NCBI RefSeq assembly: GCF_024054565.1
Contig: NZ_JAMXLR010000092.1
Location: 620,001 to 684,000 of the forward strand
From: Aeoliella straminimaris
GTDB lineage: Bacteria; Planctomycetota; Planctomycetia; Pirellulales; Lacipirellulaceae
Direction: 5' to 3'
Length of the DNA: 64,000 bases
The position numbers were made by a program, and so were the translations under genes. Position 1 is the stretch's first letter. The number at the start of each line of letters is the position of its first letter. Shown one piece after another: positions 44,915 through 54,211 of this stretch. The notes beneath the pieces are model-generated. The model was not told the origin of the DNA. It did not search any database and was given only the letters and a program-made list of their open reading frames with translations.

Positions 44915-45721
44915 TTATTCACTTGGTGCCTGGGTGCCCTGCTCTTCGGCCAGGCGGCGGAAGTACTGCTCCAGTTCGGCACGATACTTCGGCAAGAACT
45001 CATCGGCCGTCGATTGCAGCAATTGCTGACGCAGCCGCTCGGGCAGTTGTCCCCACAGTTGCTTGACGACTTCGCCGTCGGCTACTTCGCCAGGCTGGGC
45101 CTCGCCACCACCGCCGGCTGACACGCGCGACTCAGTAGCGCCGGCGCTCTTCGCCTGACTGGCGCTCGGTTTGCTTGCGCCTGGCTTGGGGGTCGAGCTC
45201 TGCGTCTGCTGACTGCCTGGCTTATTGCACTGGCCCCCCTTCTTGCAGTTTTGGCATTGCTTGTTGAGCTTCTCGATCAGTCGGTCGAGTTCCGAGACAA
45301 TCTCCTCCTGCACCTCGCGGGTCTCGCCATTCAGGTTCTGCTTGGCGATCAACTGGCTGGCCGAGGCCATGCGTCCCGAGATGCGAGCCAGCGGCGATTC
45401 GCCCACGTCCTCGCCTTCGGCCGGCGCGGGCTGTTTCGGCGGATCGAGCATCCGCCGCAGTTCGTCGACCTTCGGCACCAGACGGGGGGAGCTCTCTTGG
45501 GGCTGGGGCTTGTTCTCGGTCTTCTTCGAGTCGCCCTTCTTGTCGCGGGCCGAGTCGATCAAGTCGCCCAAGATCGCATCGTCTAGCAGCGAGTCGCCAA
45601 GGTCCTCCAGCGCCTTCGGCTTGGCGGGCGTGGGGGCGGCCTGCAGACGTTCGCCGGCGGTGGCCAATCCGATGGCCAGGACGGCTGCAGTTAGAACGAG
45701 TTGTCGTGCACCTGATCGCAT
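44915..45721 (-). CDS. Exported low-complexity protein with coiled-coil segments
   Basis: A 268-residue protein with a signal peptide (VLTAAVLAIGLATAGERLQA). Charged, proline-rich stretches separate a helix (QEEIVSELDRLIEKLNKQ) and a CQNCKKGGQC cysteine knot near residue 155-165. The C-terminus is helical (WGQLPERLRQQLLQSTADEFLPKYRAELEQYFRRLAE). This tail resembles those of proteins found next to BatA/VWA genes in planctomycetes. AAGGA seven bases before ATG 45721 supports the start. It is 41 bases from the large coiled-coil gene and 34 bases from the toroid gene. Confidence 0.75.
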   Translation of the reverse strand: MRSGARQLVLTAAVLAIGLATAGERLQAAPTPAKPKALEDLGDSLLDDAILGDLIDSARDKKGDSKKTENKPQPQESSPRLVPKVDELRRMLDPPKQPAPAEGEDVGESPLARISGRMASASQLIAKQNLNGETREVQEEIVSELDRLIEKLNKQCQNCKKGGQCNKPGSQQTQSSTPKPGASKPSASQAKSAGATESRVSAGGGGEAQPGEVADGEVVKQLWGQLPERLRQQLLQSTADEFLPKYRAELEQYFRRLAEEQGTQAPSE

Positions 45722-45762
45722 GGAGTTTCCTTTTCGCGATGGGACGTGAAGTTCGCCTGACA

Positions 45763-48700
45763 TTATAGGTCGACCGGCCGCTGCATGTTTCTATTATTAC
45801 GACGCATCATTTCGCGGACCAGTTCCTCCAGCCGCTGCTGTTCGTCAGCCAATCGGCGGGCGGCCTCCCGTTTTTCGGCCGCTGTATTGGGATTATCTGC
45901 CAAATCGGCCTCAAATTGCCGGGTGCGACTGTTCAGCTCCACCTGCAACCAACGTAGCATTTTTACCTCTGCCAGCTCAATCAGTGGCGGCTGCTGAGGG
46001 GGCTGCTCACCGCCGCCACTGCCTCCGCCTTCGGACGATTGGTCATCTTCGGGGGGCGGCGGAGGGGGATCTCGCAAGATATCCAGCACGTGACGCATGC
46101 GGGCCAGTGCGTTTAGCTCCAGGTTTTGCGTGACGCGGCCCGTTTCGGCGGATTCCAACGCACTGGCCGCTTGCCGCATATCTCCCGCCGCGCCACCCAG
46201 CGCGAGTTGGAACACGGCCCGCTTCTCGACATCGGCCATGGCATCTTCCAGTTCATGGGCGATTTGTGTTTCCGTGGTGGCCAGTTTGCCAGCCTGCTCG
46301 ACTTGTTGCTGGTCGAGCGCCCCAGACGTATCGCGAGCTCCATCGAGCTTCAGCGTATCTTCGAGCGCGACCTGCTGGCGGGGAATCAGGTCGTCCAGCA
46401 CTTGGGCCAGTCGTTCCAGCAAGCGTTGCTGCCGCTCGCCTTCCAGTTCCGCAATCCGCTGCGCGAGCTCTCGCTGAGCCTGCTCAATGTCCTTCTTCGC
46501 CTGCTCCATGTCTTGCTTCGACTGCTGTTTCGACTCACCCGGCTTGGGGGCCGAGTTGGCGCTGGCGCTTTGTGCACTTTGGCTGGCCGCCTGGGCAGTG
46601 AGGCGATTGAGTTCGCGGGAGAGTTGCTCCAATTTCTTGGCCAATTCGTCACGCTGCTGGTTCTGCTGCGCTTCGTTGGCTTGCTCCGCGGCATCGTTGG
46701 CTTGTTGAGCCAGTTCGTTGAGTTGTCGTTGCAGATCGCGAAGCCGCGAGGCCAGCTCGCCGGGATCCGTGGGGGCGCGGTCGCGCAAGCGATCCACCAG
46801 CTCGCGGAGGGCGTCGGCAGCCGACTCCTGTGTTTCGGCAGCGCGGCCAAACTGCTCCTGGTTCAGCTCGCGGGAAGCATCGGCCAGTTGAGCCGAAAGG
46901 TTGGCCGACTCGGCCGCCTGTACGGCATCCTGCAGCCGCGCGGCCAAGTCGCTGGTTACCGATTCGCTGCCGGCCATTTCGTTCATCGCCTGCGTCATCT
47001 TGTCAAACCGCCGGGCCAGGTCGGCCTGAGCGGCTGTCAGACGATCGATCTCCTGTTGGTCGGGCGGGGCGACGTCGCGGTTGGTTCGCGACTCGAAGCT
47101 CCGTCGTAACAACTCGAGTGATCGTTCGCGGAGTTCGCGCTCTTCCTGCTCCAGCCGCGCCAGCTCGCGGATAAACCGATCGGTGTCCGACCAGGCGTTC
47201 GCTTCGTCGATGAGCTGTTCGAGGGCCGCGATGATTTCTTGCTGCGTAGCGTCGAGCGAGTTGAATTCACTGGTGAGTTGTTGCTCCTCGTTGGCCGAGA
47301 CTGCTCGATTGGCGAGCGACTCGACCGTTTTGCGAAGCTCGGTCAACTGTTGCTCGGCTGCCGGCAGCGGTCCCTTGCCCAACGTAGAGACCACGTCGAT
47401 GATCCGCTGGAGCTGCGTGACCAACTCGGGGTGCGACACCCGATTCATCGCCAGGCGGTCGATGAGCGCATCACAGCGATCGACCACACCGGCCGACTTT
47501 TCGGTCAGCGTGCGGCGTACTCCTTGCTGGGTGAGGCGAGTGTTCAGCAGCCCATCGAGCGCGGGGCGGCTCGCTGGATCGCTCGCGGCCACATCAGAGG
47601 CTTGCTGCCGGGCGAGTCGCTCGTCGGCTAGCGCTTGCTCCAGCAGACGGAGAATCTCCGCCTGATCGCCAGCGAGTCGCGAATCGAGCTCGGCGGCCGT
47701 GATGATGCTCAGTCGCCGGGGCGTCGGTGTGCTGCCGGATTGGCCCGCAAAGTCCGTCGCCCGCACCGTCAGTTCCAGCACGGTGCCGGGCGCGAGTTCC
47801 AGCGGGGCGACCTCCAACGTGTACTCGGTCGTTTGCCTGTCGAGTGGTTGGCCATCGGCTGCCAGCGCATCGCGCTGCGGTGGCTGAGCTTTGGGGTCAA
47901 ACAGCGGTGTTTCCCATGGCTCCGGTGGCGCCTCATCGCCGGTCATTGCGGCCGTGGCCGTTAGTTCGATGCGGGCGATGGACAGGTCGTCGCTCACTTG
48001 TGCTGCCACCGGCACCTGCGCCGTTGGCACGACGAACAAGTCTTCGCTGGGCTGCTGCCAGGCCACTTCGGGCGGCTGATCGGCCACAACCTCCAGCGGG
48101 GGCAGTGTCACCTCGCCGGAGAGCCCACTCTTCGCCACCAGCTTCAGCACGCCACGCAGTGGTCGGGTTCCAGATTCCGCCCGAGGCGTCCAGTTACCAT
48201 TCGGCAAATGAACGTCTGCCGCGTCGTCGCCAGCAATCTCGACAGTAAGTGGTTCCTCGTCTTCAAGCTGCAGTTCGACCTTGGAGAGCGCTTCACTGGC
48301 AGAGGCCGTCAGCTCGATCGACGAGCCCGACAGCAGTCGCGTATTGGCACTCGCCACACCGGAATCGAGGCCGCTGTACGCGGGAGGATGCACCGTTACG
48401 ACTAGCTGCCCGAGCGTAGGGCGATCGACCACCTCGACCTTGTTCCATTGCATCGAATGGTGGTCGCCCCCCGTGGCGCGGAACTCGAACGAGCGCCGCA
48501 CGTTCTCGCGACGGGCCACCATGGTGTTGCCGACTCGTTGCATCCAGGTTTGTTCGGTACGCCGGCGGCCATCCACCTGGTAGCGGTACTCGATGGCCAC
48601 GTCCGCCGGCAGGCTGTTGCCTTCGTCGACCAGCGACACCTCGAATGCGTCGCCGCGGGCCAATAGCGCGGGTGGATCGACAAATGCCAGGTCGTTCTGT

Positions 48701-49269
48701 CGTGGCCATTCCACATTGTTCCAAGGCCCAAGCAAGCGTTGCGTCGCCGTGAGGGTCGACTGCGGTGCGGCCACCGCTACGATCCCAGCGACCAGCAGCG
48801 CACCGATCGCGACGGCCACGGCGCGGTTGGTGCCGCGTCGTTGAGCCACTTGCTCGGCTGGCATCGTTTCCAGTTCGGAGGTTGCCTCGCTTACCACCGC
48901 CCGTCGCAGCGGGGCCGAGCCGGCCGTTGGGTCGTCTTCCTCCTGGCGGAGGAACTCCAGCGAGCTGGCCAGGCGGTCGCCCAACGCCGGAAATGCCCGC
49001 TGCAAGGCCTGGGCCGCGCCCATTTCGTTCCAGGTTTGCTTCCGCCACCAACGCATCAGTCGCACGGCAGCCGCACCAATGGCCAGCACCAGGGCCACGG
49101 ATAGCAGCACGCGCAGCCCACGGTCCGTGGCTCGTACCAAGTAGTCGACCAGGCCCAACGCTAGCACGATCGCAATGGCCGTTGCCAGAATCCAGCAGCA
49201 CACCTCCACCAGCGCGCGGCGGTTCCACCACTGACGTATCTGGCCGACGCGTTGCTGAAGTGGATGCAT
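45763..49269 (-). CDS. Large membrane protein with long coiled coils (DUF4175-like)
   Basis: A 1168-residue protein. Two N-terminal hydrophobic segments (about 22-43 and 51-72, ALVEVCCWILATAIAIVLALG and LLSVALVLAIGAAAVRL) and a third near 150-168. A beta-rich extracytoplasmic region follows (about 190-520), with Ig-like strands (LVVTVHPPAYSGLDSG). From about 540 to 1060 the chain is predicted coiled coil, almost entirely Glu, Gln, Arg, Leu and Ala. A Gly/Pro/Ser-rich hinge (PPPPPEDD) precedes a last helical part. Such proteins sit beside BatA/VWA genes in planctomycetes. It follows the VWA gene by 59 bases. Role unknown; a scaffold is inferred. Confidence 0.82.
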   Translation of the reverse strand: MHPLQQRVGQIRQWWNRRALVEVCCWILATAIAIVLALGLVDYLVRATDRGLRVLLSVALVLAIGAAAVRLMRWWRKQTWNEMGAAQALQRAFPALGDRLASSLEFLRQEEDDPTAGSAPLRRAVVSEATSELETMPAEQVAQRRGTNRAVAVAIGALLVAGIVAVAAPQSTLTATQRLLGPWNNVEWPRQNDLAFVDPPALLARGDAFEVSLVDEGNSLPADVAIEYRYQVDGRRRTEQTWMQRVGNTMVARRENVRRSFEFRATGGDHHSMQWNKVEVVDRPTLGQLVVTVHPPAYSGLDSGVASANTRLLSGSSIELTASASEALSKVELQLEDEEPLTVEIAGDDAADVHLPNGNWTPRAESGTRPLRGVLKLVAKSGLSGEVTLPPLEVVADQPPEVAWQQPSEDLFVVPTAQVPVAAQVSDDLSIARIELTATAAMTGDEAPPEPWETPLFDPKAQPPQRDALAADGQPLDRQTTEYTLEVAPLELAPGTVLELTVRATDFAGQSGSTPTPRRLSIITAAELDSRLAGDQAEILRLLEQALADERLARQQASDVAASDPASRPALDGLLNTRLTQQGVRRTLTEKSAGVVDRCDALIDRLAMNRVSHPELVTQLQRIIDVVSTLGKGPLPAAEQQLTELRKTVESLANRAVSANEEQQLTSEFNSLDATQQEIIAALEQLIDEANAWSDTDRFIRELARLEQEERELRERSLELLRRSFESRTNRDVAPPDQQEIDRLTAAQADLARRFDKMTQAMNEMAGSESVTSDLAARLQDAVQAAESANLSAQLADASRELNQEQFGRAAETQESAADALRELVDRLRDRAPTDPGELASRLRDLQRQLNELAQQANDAAEQANEAQQNQQRDELAKKLEQLSRELNRLTAQAASQSAQSASANSAPKPGESKQQSKQDMEQAKKDIEQAQRELAQRIAELEGERQQRLLERLAQVLDDLIPRQQVALEDTLKLDGARDTSGALDQQQVEQAGKLATTETQIAHELEDAMADVEKRAVFQLALGGAAGDMRQAASALESAETGRVTQNLELNALARMRHVLDILRDPPPPPPEDDQSSEGGGSGGGEQPPQQPPLIELAEVKMLRWLQVELNSRTRQFEADLADNPNTAAEKREAARRLADEQQRLEELVREMMRRNNRNMQRPVDL

Positions 49270-49328
49270 AAAGGGCTGGAGGGAGTCGTTAATCGGTTAG
49301 TGACGGCCGACCGCGTTTTACTATCATG

Positions 49329-51635
49329 CTACAGCATGGCGCGGCGTTTACGCAAAATCCATTCGGTCGACAGGCAGGCGGTGATGGCGGCCAGCATCCA
49401 CCAGCGGTTCCATAGCTCTACCGGCGGCATGACTTCCAGCGGAACTCGATCGCCGACCGGCAGGTCGCCAGCCAACTCGGCGGCGGTGTCTGCGGTGTAA
49501 AACTTGCCATAGGTCGCATCGGCCAGTTGCTTGAGCGCTGCCTGGTTCATGGTGGTGTCGGCCAACTCGCCGGGCGGGGCCAGCACGGTGAACTCGCCGG
49601 CGGTCGGCAACTCGGTTAGTCCGCCCCCCGCTACCGAAACGCGATAGTGCCCGGGCGGAAGATCGCTGACCGTGGCCTGCAACTGCCCCGCCGAGATGCG
49701 GCTGGCGCTCAGTGGCACCCTGCGATTAGGCTGTCCCTCGGTTGTTAGCAACAGCTCGAGTTGCCGATCGAGCGTTGCCAGTTCTTTGCCATCGAGCCGC
49801 AGTCCAAGTCGCACGGGTTGTCCCAGGTCGTATTCTTCTCGGTCGACCAGGATCTCGGCTGCCTCGTTGCCCTCCAGCAGCTTGGTGCGCGCCAACTGCC
49901 GAAGTGTTTGCCCCCAGTAGCGAGCGAAGAACACGTCGCCCACGCGGAAACGCCACCGCCAGGTGGAGTCGACACCGTGATACAACACGCGCCCTGCGCC
50001 CACGTATTGTGTGGCCACCAGAGGCAGTGGCGACCCATCGGCCCCGCGGGCCGTTGGATGCACGGCCAGCGCCCGGGCGGCCGGCTTCAAGTTCTCGGCG
50101 CTCGCGTACCAGTAGAATGGTGGCAACTGCTGCCAGATGGCGGCCGACTCGGCCGGCGTGGCGCCTAGCTGCATGGCGGGCGTATCGAGCCCCAGTGGGG
50201 TAAGTTCGAGGTCGAAGCCCGCATCGTACATGCCGCCGGCCCGGCCTGCCGAGCGAAGTTCCACTGGCGAGAGCGTGGCGATCGGGCTGTTGCTGGCGTA
50301 CTGCCAGGGGAAGTGCCGAGGCCCGGCCACCAGCACGAGTCCCCCGCCCTGCTCCGCCACGTGGCGTTCGACATTCTGCCACCATCGCGGAGGCAGCAAC
50401 CGCGGATTGAGGTCGAGCAGCACCAGCACGTCGAAATCGTCGAGTGCTTGCTCATCTACCGGCAGCGTGGCAATCGCCGAGGCGTCTTGCGTGGCGTAGT
50501 CGAGATCGGCTTCCTGCATGTAGCTGGTCAGCTTGAACGACGAATCGCGATCCAGCAAGTTCTTGAGGTAGCGGAACTCGTAGTTGGGATAACCGCCGGC
50601 CAGCAGCACGCGGACCTGGTCGTCGCGGACGTCGACCACGTGCGTCAGGCGGTTGTTCTCGGTGTCGCGTTCGCCATCGACCACGTCCGCTTCAATGGCG
50701 TAGGTGGTCTCCCCCTGATGCTCGGGCTTCACCACCAGTTGCAGTGGGTCGATGGACGAATCGTCCGCAATGTTCACCGTCTGTTCGGCAGCGACATTGC
50801 CGGTGGCTGTATCGCGAACCTTCACGGTAATCGACTTGCCGGCCAGCGAGGTGGTCTCGAGCGTCACGCCAATGGCCACCAGGTCGTCCACAAACGCCCG
50901 GCGGTCGGCCAGCAGGTTGGTGAGCCGCGCATCGGGCGGGGCGTTGGTGGCACCGTAGCCCACCGCGTAGATTGGCACGCCCCGTCGCCGGGCCAGTTCG
51001 CGGACCTCGTCCAGCGATCGTCCGGCGGTGGTTCGGCCGTCGGTGGCGATCACCACGGCTGCTGGCAGCGTGCCCTGGCGGGCGTCGATTGCCCCGGCCA
51101 CGGCATCGCCCAGTCGCGATTGAGACGCTTGCGTACCATCTGTCGTGAGGTTGGCCAGCGCCTCGGCAATTTCCGCCGTGTCGCCGGCTTCGATGCGCTG
51201 CGTGCCATCGGCCACCGCGGCGAAATCGACGACATAGGTCTGTTGCCACTGTTCGATCAGCTCGGCATTGTTGGTGAGAAACAGTTCGCGGGCTGCCTGC
51301 AAACGCGTTTCGCGACTGCGCGCATCGCCCGGCTGCTCGAGTCCCATGCTGGCCGAGGTATCCAGCAGCACCACCAGGCGTGGCAGGCCGCTGCGGGTGG
51401 CCGACAGCAACAGCTCGCTCAGCATCACCAGCACCAGGGCGATGGTTGTCAGTCGCAGTACACCCAGCAGGCCGCGATACACTGGGCCAGCGGGAGAGTT
51501 CTCACGCGAGTACAAATAGACCACGCCCAGCACCACGGCCACCACAAACAGCACCGTGAACCACGGCGCCCAGGTCCAGTGTGTCTCGAGTTGCCACTGC
51601 GTCTGCTGGGCAGCATCGATGGATTGGTCTGGCAT
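49329..51635 (-). CDS. Membrane-anchored von Willebrand A protein with glutamine-amidotransferase-like domain
   Basis: A 768-residue protein. Two hydrophobic segments (about 28-46 and 63-84) precede a VWA domain with the metal-binding motif LLDTSASM. After Ig-like strands, a domain around 360-460 (FDVLVLLDLNPRLLPPRWW, then EQGGGLVLVAGPRHFPW) resembles the class I amidotransferase fold without the catalytic triad. A C-terminal membrane helix (WWMLAAITACLSTEWILRKRR) closes it. GGGAGG nine bases before ATG 51635 supports the start. The ATG overlaps the TGA of the BatA-type gene upstream, a translationally coupled pair. Part of the Bat complex. Confidence 0.87.
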   Translation of the reverse strand: MPDQSIDAAQQTQWQLETHWTWAPWFTVLFVVAVVLGVVYLYSRENSPAGPVYRGLLGVLRLTTIALVLVMLSELLLSATRSGLPRLVVLLDTSASMGLEQPGDARSRETRLQAARELFLTNNAELIEQWQQTYVVDFAAVADGTQRIEAGDTAEIAEALANLTTDGTQASQSRLGDAVAGAIDARQGTLPAAVVIATDGRTTAGRSLDEVRELARRRGVPIYAVGYGATNAPPDARLTNLLADRRAFVDDLVAIGVTLETTSLAGKSITVKVRDTATGNVAAEQTVNIADDSSIDPLQLVVKPEHQGETTYAIEADVVDGERDTENNRLTHVVDVRDDQVRVLLAGGYPNYEFRYLKNLLDRDSSFKLTSYMQEADLDYATQDASAIATLPVDEQALDDFDVLVLLDLNPRLLPPRWWQNVERHVAEQGGGLVLVAGPRHFPWQYASNSPIATLSPVELRSAGRAGGMYDAGFDLELTPLGLDTPAMQLGATPAESAAIWQQLPPFYWYASAENLKPAARALAVHPTARGADGSPLPLVATQYVGAGRVLYHGVDSTWRWRFRVGDVFFARYWGQTLRQLARTKLLEGNEAAEILVDREEYDLGQPVRLGLRLDGKELATLDRQLELLLTTEGQPNRRVPLSASRISAGQLQATVSDLPPGHYRVSVAGGGLTELPTAGEFTVLAPPGELADTTMNQAALKQLADATYGKFYTADTAAELAGDLPVGDRVPLEVMPPVELWNRWWMLAAITACLSTEWILRKRRAML

Positions 51636-53902
51636 CAGGCAGCCCTCCCGGCAAACGCCCAAGCCATGATCGGTTCGATGAGCAATAGCGCGAGCACTGC
51701 ATAAAGCAGCGTGCGATGCAGCGTGGTATCGGTCACCAGCTCACCGCTCACGTCGCCCAGGTCGGTGGTCGCCGTGTGAACCGTGAAGGCCGACGGCAGC
51801 ATCGTGGCGTCGATTCGCGTCAGGTCGCTCTCGCTTACCGGCACGTTCACCGCCACTTCGGCTAAGGTTTTCTCTCCCTGTTCGGCCGCCACGGTGTACA
51901 CACCGGGCCGGTCGCTCGAGTTGTAATCCCACTTCGCTCCGCCGGAAGTCCGCTCGACGGGCACCGAATCGGTGCGATCGTCCGGCCGGGTGACGCGAAT
52001 CATGTTCTCTGGCCAACTTGCCGGTAGCGTACCATCGAGCAATTCACCCACGGTCCGCGCGTTGTGGCCGCGACTCTCGCCAATGCCGTAGGCCACCAGC
52101 TCGCGGACGATGGGCAAAAAACTTGGCCAGGCTGGCAGCATGGTCCAGGGCTGCGATGTGGCCGCGTCCACCGTGTCGAGCGTTGCCGACGTCGCCACCA
52201 CGGCCACCATACCGCGACCGTGGGCGGCAGTGACCAATAGCGGATCGCCCGTCGGCAGCGCGAGTGCCACCTCGGCATCTTCGTCCGGCACCAGTTCGAA
52301 GTATCGCGAGACGGGTGTCGAGAGCAGCCCGGCTCGTTCGCTACCGCGAAATGCCGCGGCGATAGGGTGCTGGTAGTCGAGCGGATTGATGCCGCTGGTG
52401 CCGGAGGACTTGAGTGGTCCAATCGTGGCGGGCAACAACCTATCGGTGGCCTCGTCCGCCGTGGGGTTGTTGGTGTTCTGGATGAGGTTCATCTGCGGAG
52501 CATCGCCCGTGTACAGTAGTGGCGATGTCCGCGGTGGCTGCGGACGATCTGCGCGAGCAAGCACTTCGTTGTACGCCTCGGGCAGCACGCGATCGCCCAA
52601 GAAGAATACCAGCGTGCCGCCCCGTTCGGTGTAGCGATTGAGCAGTTCGCTTTCGCTCTGGGTCAGTCGCGCCACGTTGCATAGAAAGATGGCTTCAAAG
52701 TCGTCCAGCGGCGTATCGACCAGCGCCCCTTCGGGCACGACGGTTGCCTCGATGGGCGAAGTACCGCCGCCCGGTTCCAAGGCGTGACGCAGGTAGCGGG
52801 CGGCACCGGGCTGGCCTTCGACCAGCAGGGCCCGCACCCGTTGGCGAACATCCACGGCCAGCCACGCCTCGTCGTCGGCCGCCAGGTTGTCGCCGGTGGT
52901 CCGCACGGCCACTGCCTGCCAACCGGGCTGCGAGAAGCGGGCGTCGAACGACAGGGTCGTATGGCCTCCGGCGGGTAGCGAGACGGTTTGTTCGTCGACG
53001 CTGGTGCCGCCGACGATGAGTTGCACCACCACATCGGAGGCGGCTGCGGGGCCGTGGTTGGTGATGTCGCACTCCACCAGCAGTGGCTCGACCGTCGTGG
53101 CCAAGGTGCCGGCGATGCGCAGGTCGCTGACCGCTACGTTGGCGGGATCCACCGCACCGACGTCCACCACGGTGAGCTTCGCCCGCTCGCCGAGTTTCTC
53201 CACCTGTTCGGCCGTGGCGGTGCCCGCGGTGGCCCCGCGCCAGGTGCCTGCGGTCAGGTCGGTGAACAGCAGCACTTCGTGGGCGGCCAGATCGCGCTGC
53301 GCCGCGGTGGCCTCGGAGACCAGGGTATCGACGGTGGTCAGCGTGTCGGCCAGCGTACCACTGCCATAGGTGGGCTCGAGCGATGCGAGCTGAGCGCTCA
53401 CCCGGCGGGCATCGGCCACCGGGCCGGCGACGATGGTTTGCGGCGGATCGGATAGCACGACTAACGAGTAAACATCGCCTGGCCGACCTTCGTCCAGCGT
53501 TTCGGCCGCCAAACGCTTGGCACGTTCGAACACGCTTTGGTCGCCCGCGGTGTACTGCATCGACATCGATCCGTCGAGCACCAGGATGCGATGCACCTGG
53601 GGCCCTCCGGTCAGGATGTTCCAGCCACTCAAGTAAGGCTTGGCCGCTGCCAGGGCCAGTAGCAATAGCAGCAAGGTTCGCACGGCCAGCAGCAACCACT
53701 GCTGCAGCTTCAGCCGCCGGGCGTTACGTTTGATCGCCTCGCGCAGGAACTCCATCGCCGCCCACCGCGTGTCGCGATGCGTGTGCCGCATCCACAGGTG
53801 AATCAAAATCGGCGCAGCCGCCGCCCCCAACCAACCAAGCATGGCGAGGTTGCCGAATCCGAAGGCTAGGGGTGGTGAAGGGAGATTAACCACGGAGGGC
53901 AC
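51635..53902 (-). CDS. BatA-type membrane protein with VWA domain
   Basis: A protein of about 755 residues. The N-terminus carries the BatA domain: WLGAAAAPILIHLWMRHTHRD, RWAAMEFLREAIKRNAR and the membrane helix LLLAVRTLLLLLLALAA. A VWA domain follows with metal-binding VLDGSMSM, then beta-sandwich regions and a C-terminal membrane helix. The start is uncertain: both GTG candidates (53902 and 53893) lie inside a dispersed repeat, and the first ATG (53842) would lose conserved residues of the BatA region (FGFGNLAM). I give the longest. BatA proteins are membrane partners of MoxR ATPases and DUF58 proteins. Confidence 0.88.
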   Translation of the reverse strand: MPSVVNLPSPPLAFGFGNLAMLGWLGAAAAPILIHLWMRHTHRDTRWAAMEFLREAIKRNARRLKLQQWLLLAVRTLLLLLLALAAAKPYLSGWNILTGGPQVHRILVLDGSMSMQYTAGDQSVFERAKRLAAETLDEGRPGDVYSLVVLSDPPQTIVAGPVADARRVSAQLASLEPTYGSGTLADTLTTVDTLVSEATAAQRDLAAHEVLLFTDLTAGTWRGATAGTATAEQVEKLGERAKLTVVDVGAVDPANVAVSDLRIAGTLATTVEPLLVECDITNHGPAAASDVVVQLIVGGTSVDEQTVSLPAGGHTTLSFDARFSQPGWQAVAVRTTGDNLAADDEAWLAVDVRQRVRALLVEGQPGAARYLRHALEPGGGTSPIEATVVPEGALVDTPLDDFEAIFLCNVARLTQSESELLNRYTERGGTLVFFLGDRVLPEAYNEVLARADRPQPPRTSPLLYTGDAPQMNLIQNTNNPTADEATDRLLPATIGPLKSSGTSGINPLDYQHPIAAAFRGSERAGLLSTPVSRYFELVPDEDAEVALALPTGDPLLVTAAHGRGMVAVVATSATLDTVDAATSQPWTMLPAWPSFLPIVRELVAYGIGESRGHNARTVGELLDGTLPASWPENMIRVTRPDDRTDSVPVERTSGGAKWDYNSSDRPGVYTVAAEQGEKTLAEVAVNVPVSESDLTRIDATMLPSAFTVHTATTDLGDVSGELVTDTTLHRTLLYAVLALLLIEPIMAWAFAGRAA

Positions 53903-53905
53903 GGA
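53885..53905. repeat. Dispersed repeat A at the start of the BatA-type gene
   Basis: ATTAACCACGGAGGGCACGG, a copy of the ACCACGGAGG family found six times in the window. On the minus strand it supplies the GTG start codon candidates of the BatA-type gene. Confidence 0.75.
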
Positions 53906-53934
53906 TTGGAGTAGTGGGGACGTTGTTCAATGAC

Positions 53935-54085
53935 AGTCCCGTAGGGACGAACTTCGATAGCCCAGGGTAAGCGGAGGCGAGGGACGAGCCGAAGCGCCAC
54001 CCTGGGTTGATGAAGGTGACAAACGGCGGTCGAGTGGGAGATTCTCCATTAGCCGGAGCGCAATCGAGACCGCAATTGTGCCGCG
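53935..54085. repeat. Dispersed repeat B, copy 1
   Basis: The core is a hairpin-forming palindrome starting CCCAGGGTAAGCGG at 53961 and ending CGCCACCCTGGG at 54006. Copy 2 (56200-56355) is in inverted orientation. The 46-base core matches copy 2 at all but about five positions, with weaker similarity across the flanks. Comparable sequences are widespread in planctomycete intergenic DNA. Confidence 0.7.
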
Positions 54086-54190
54086 GTACAGATTCAGGAG
54101 ATCCGTGTTTCATCCGTGTTCATCCGTGGCAAAAACTAAATGTTAACATTCGAGTTGATTCTGCAGTAGTTCCGCGGTTTCATCTGTGAT

Positions 54191-54209
54191 CTCTGTGCCC
54201 TCCGTGGTT
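54191..54209. repeat. Dispersed repeat A directly after the DUF58 stop
   Basis: CTCTGTGCCCTCCGTGGTT, the reverse of the ACCACGGAGG type, ending two bases before the DUF58 stop codon. On the minus strand it follows the stop in the same orientation as the copies after leuA and moxR. Confidence 0.7.
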
Positions 54210-54211
54210 GA

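Larger units (their letters stand above)
53903..54211. other. Intergenic stretch packed with dispersed repeats
   Basis: About 310 bases between the DUF58 stop and the BatA-type start. From the right: repeat A next to the DUF58 stop, copies of ATCCGTGTTCATCCGTGG at about 54100-54130, and repeat B (53935-54085). No gene is supported. Confidence 0.6.
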
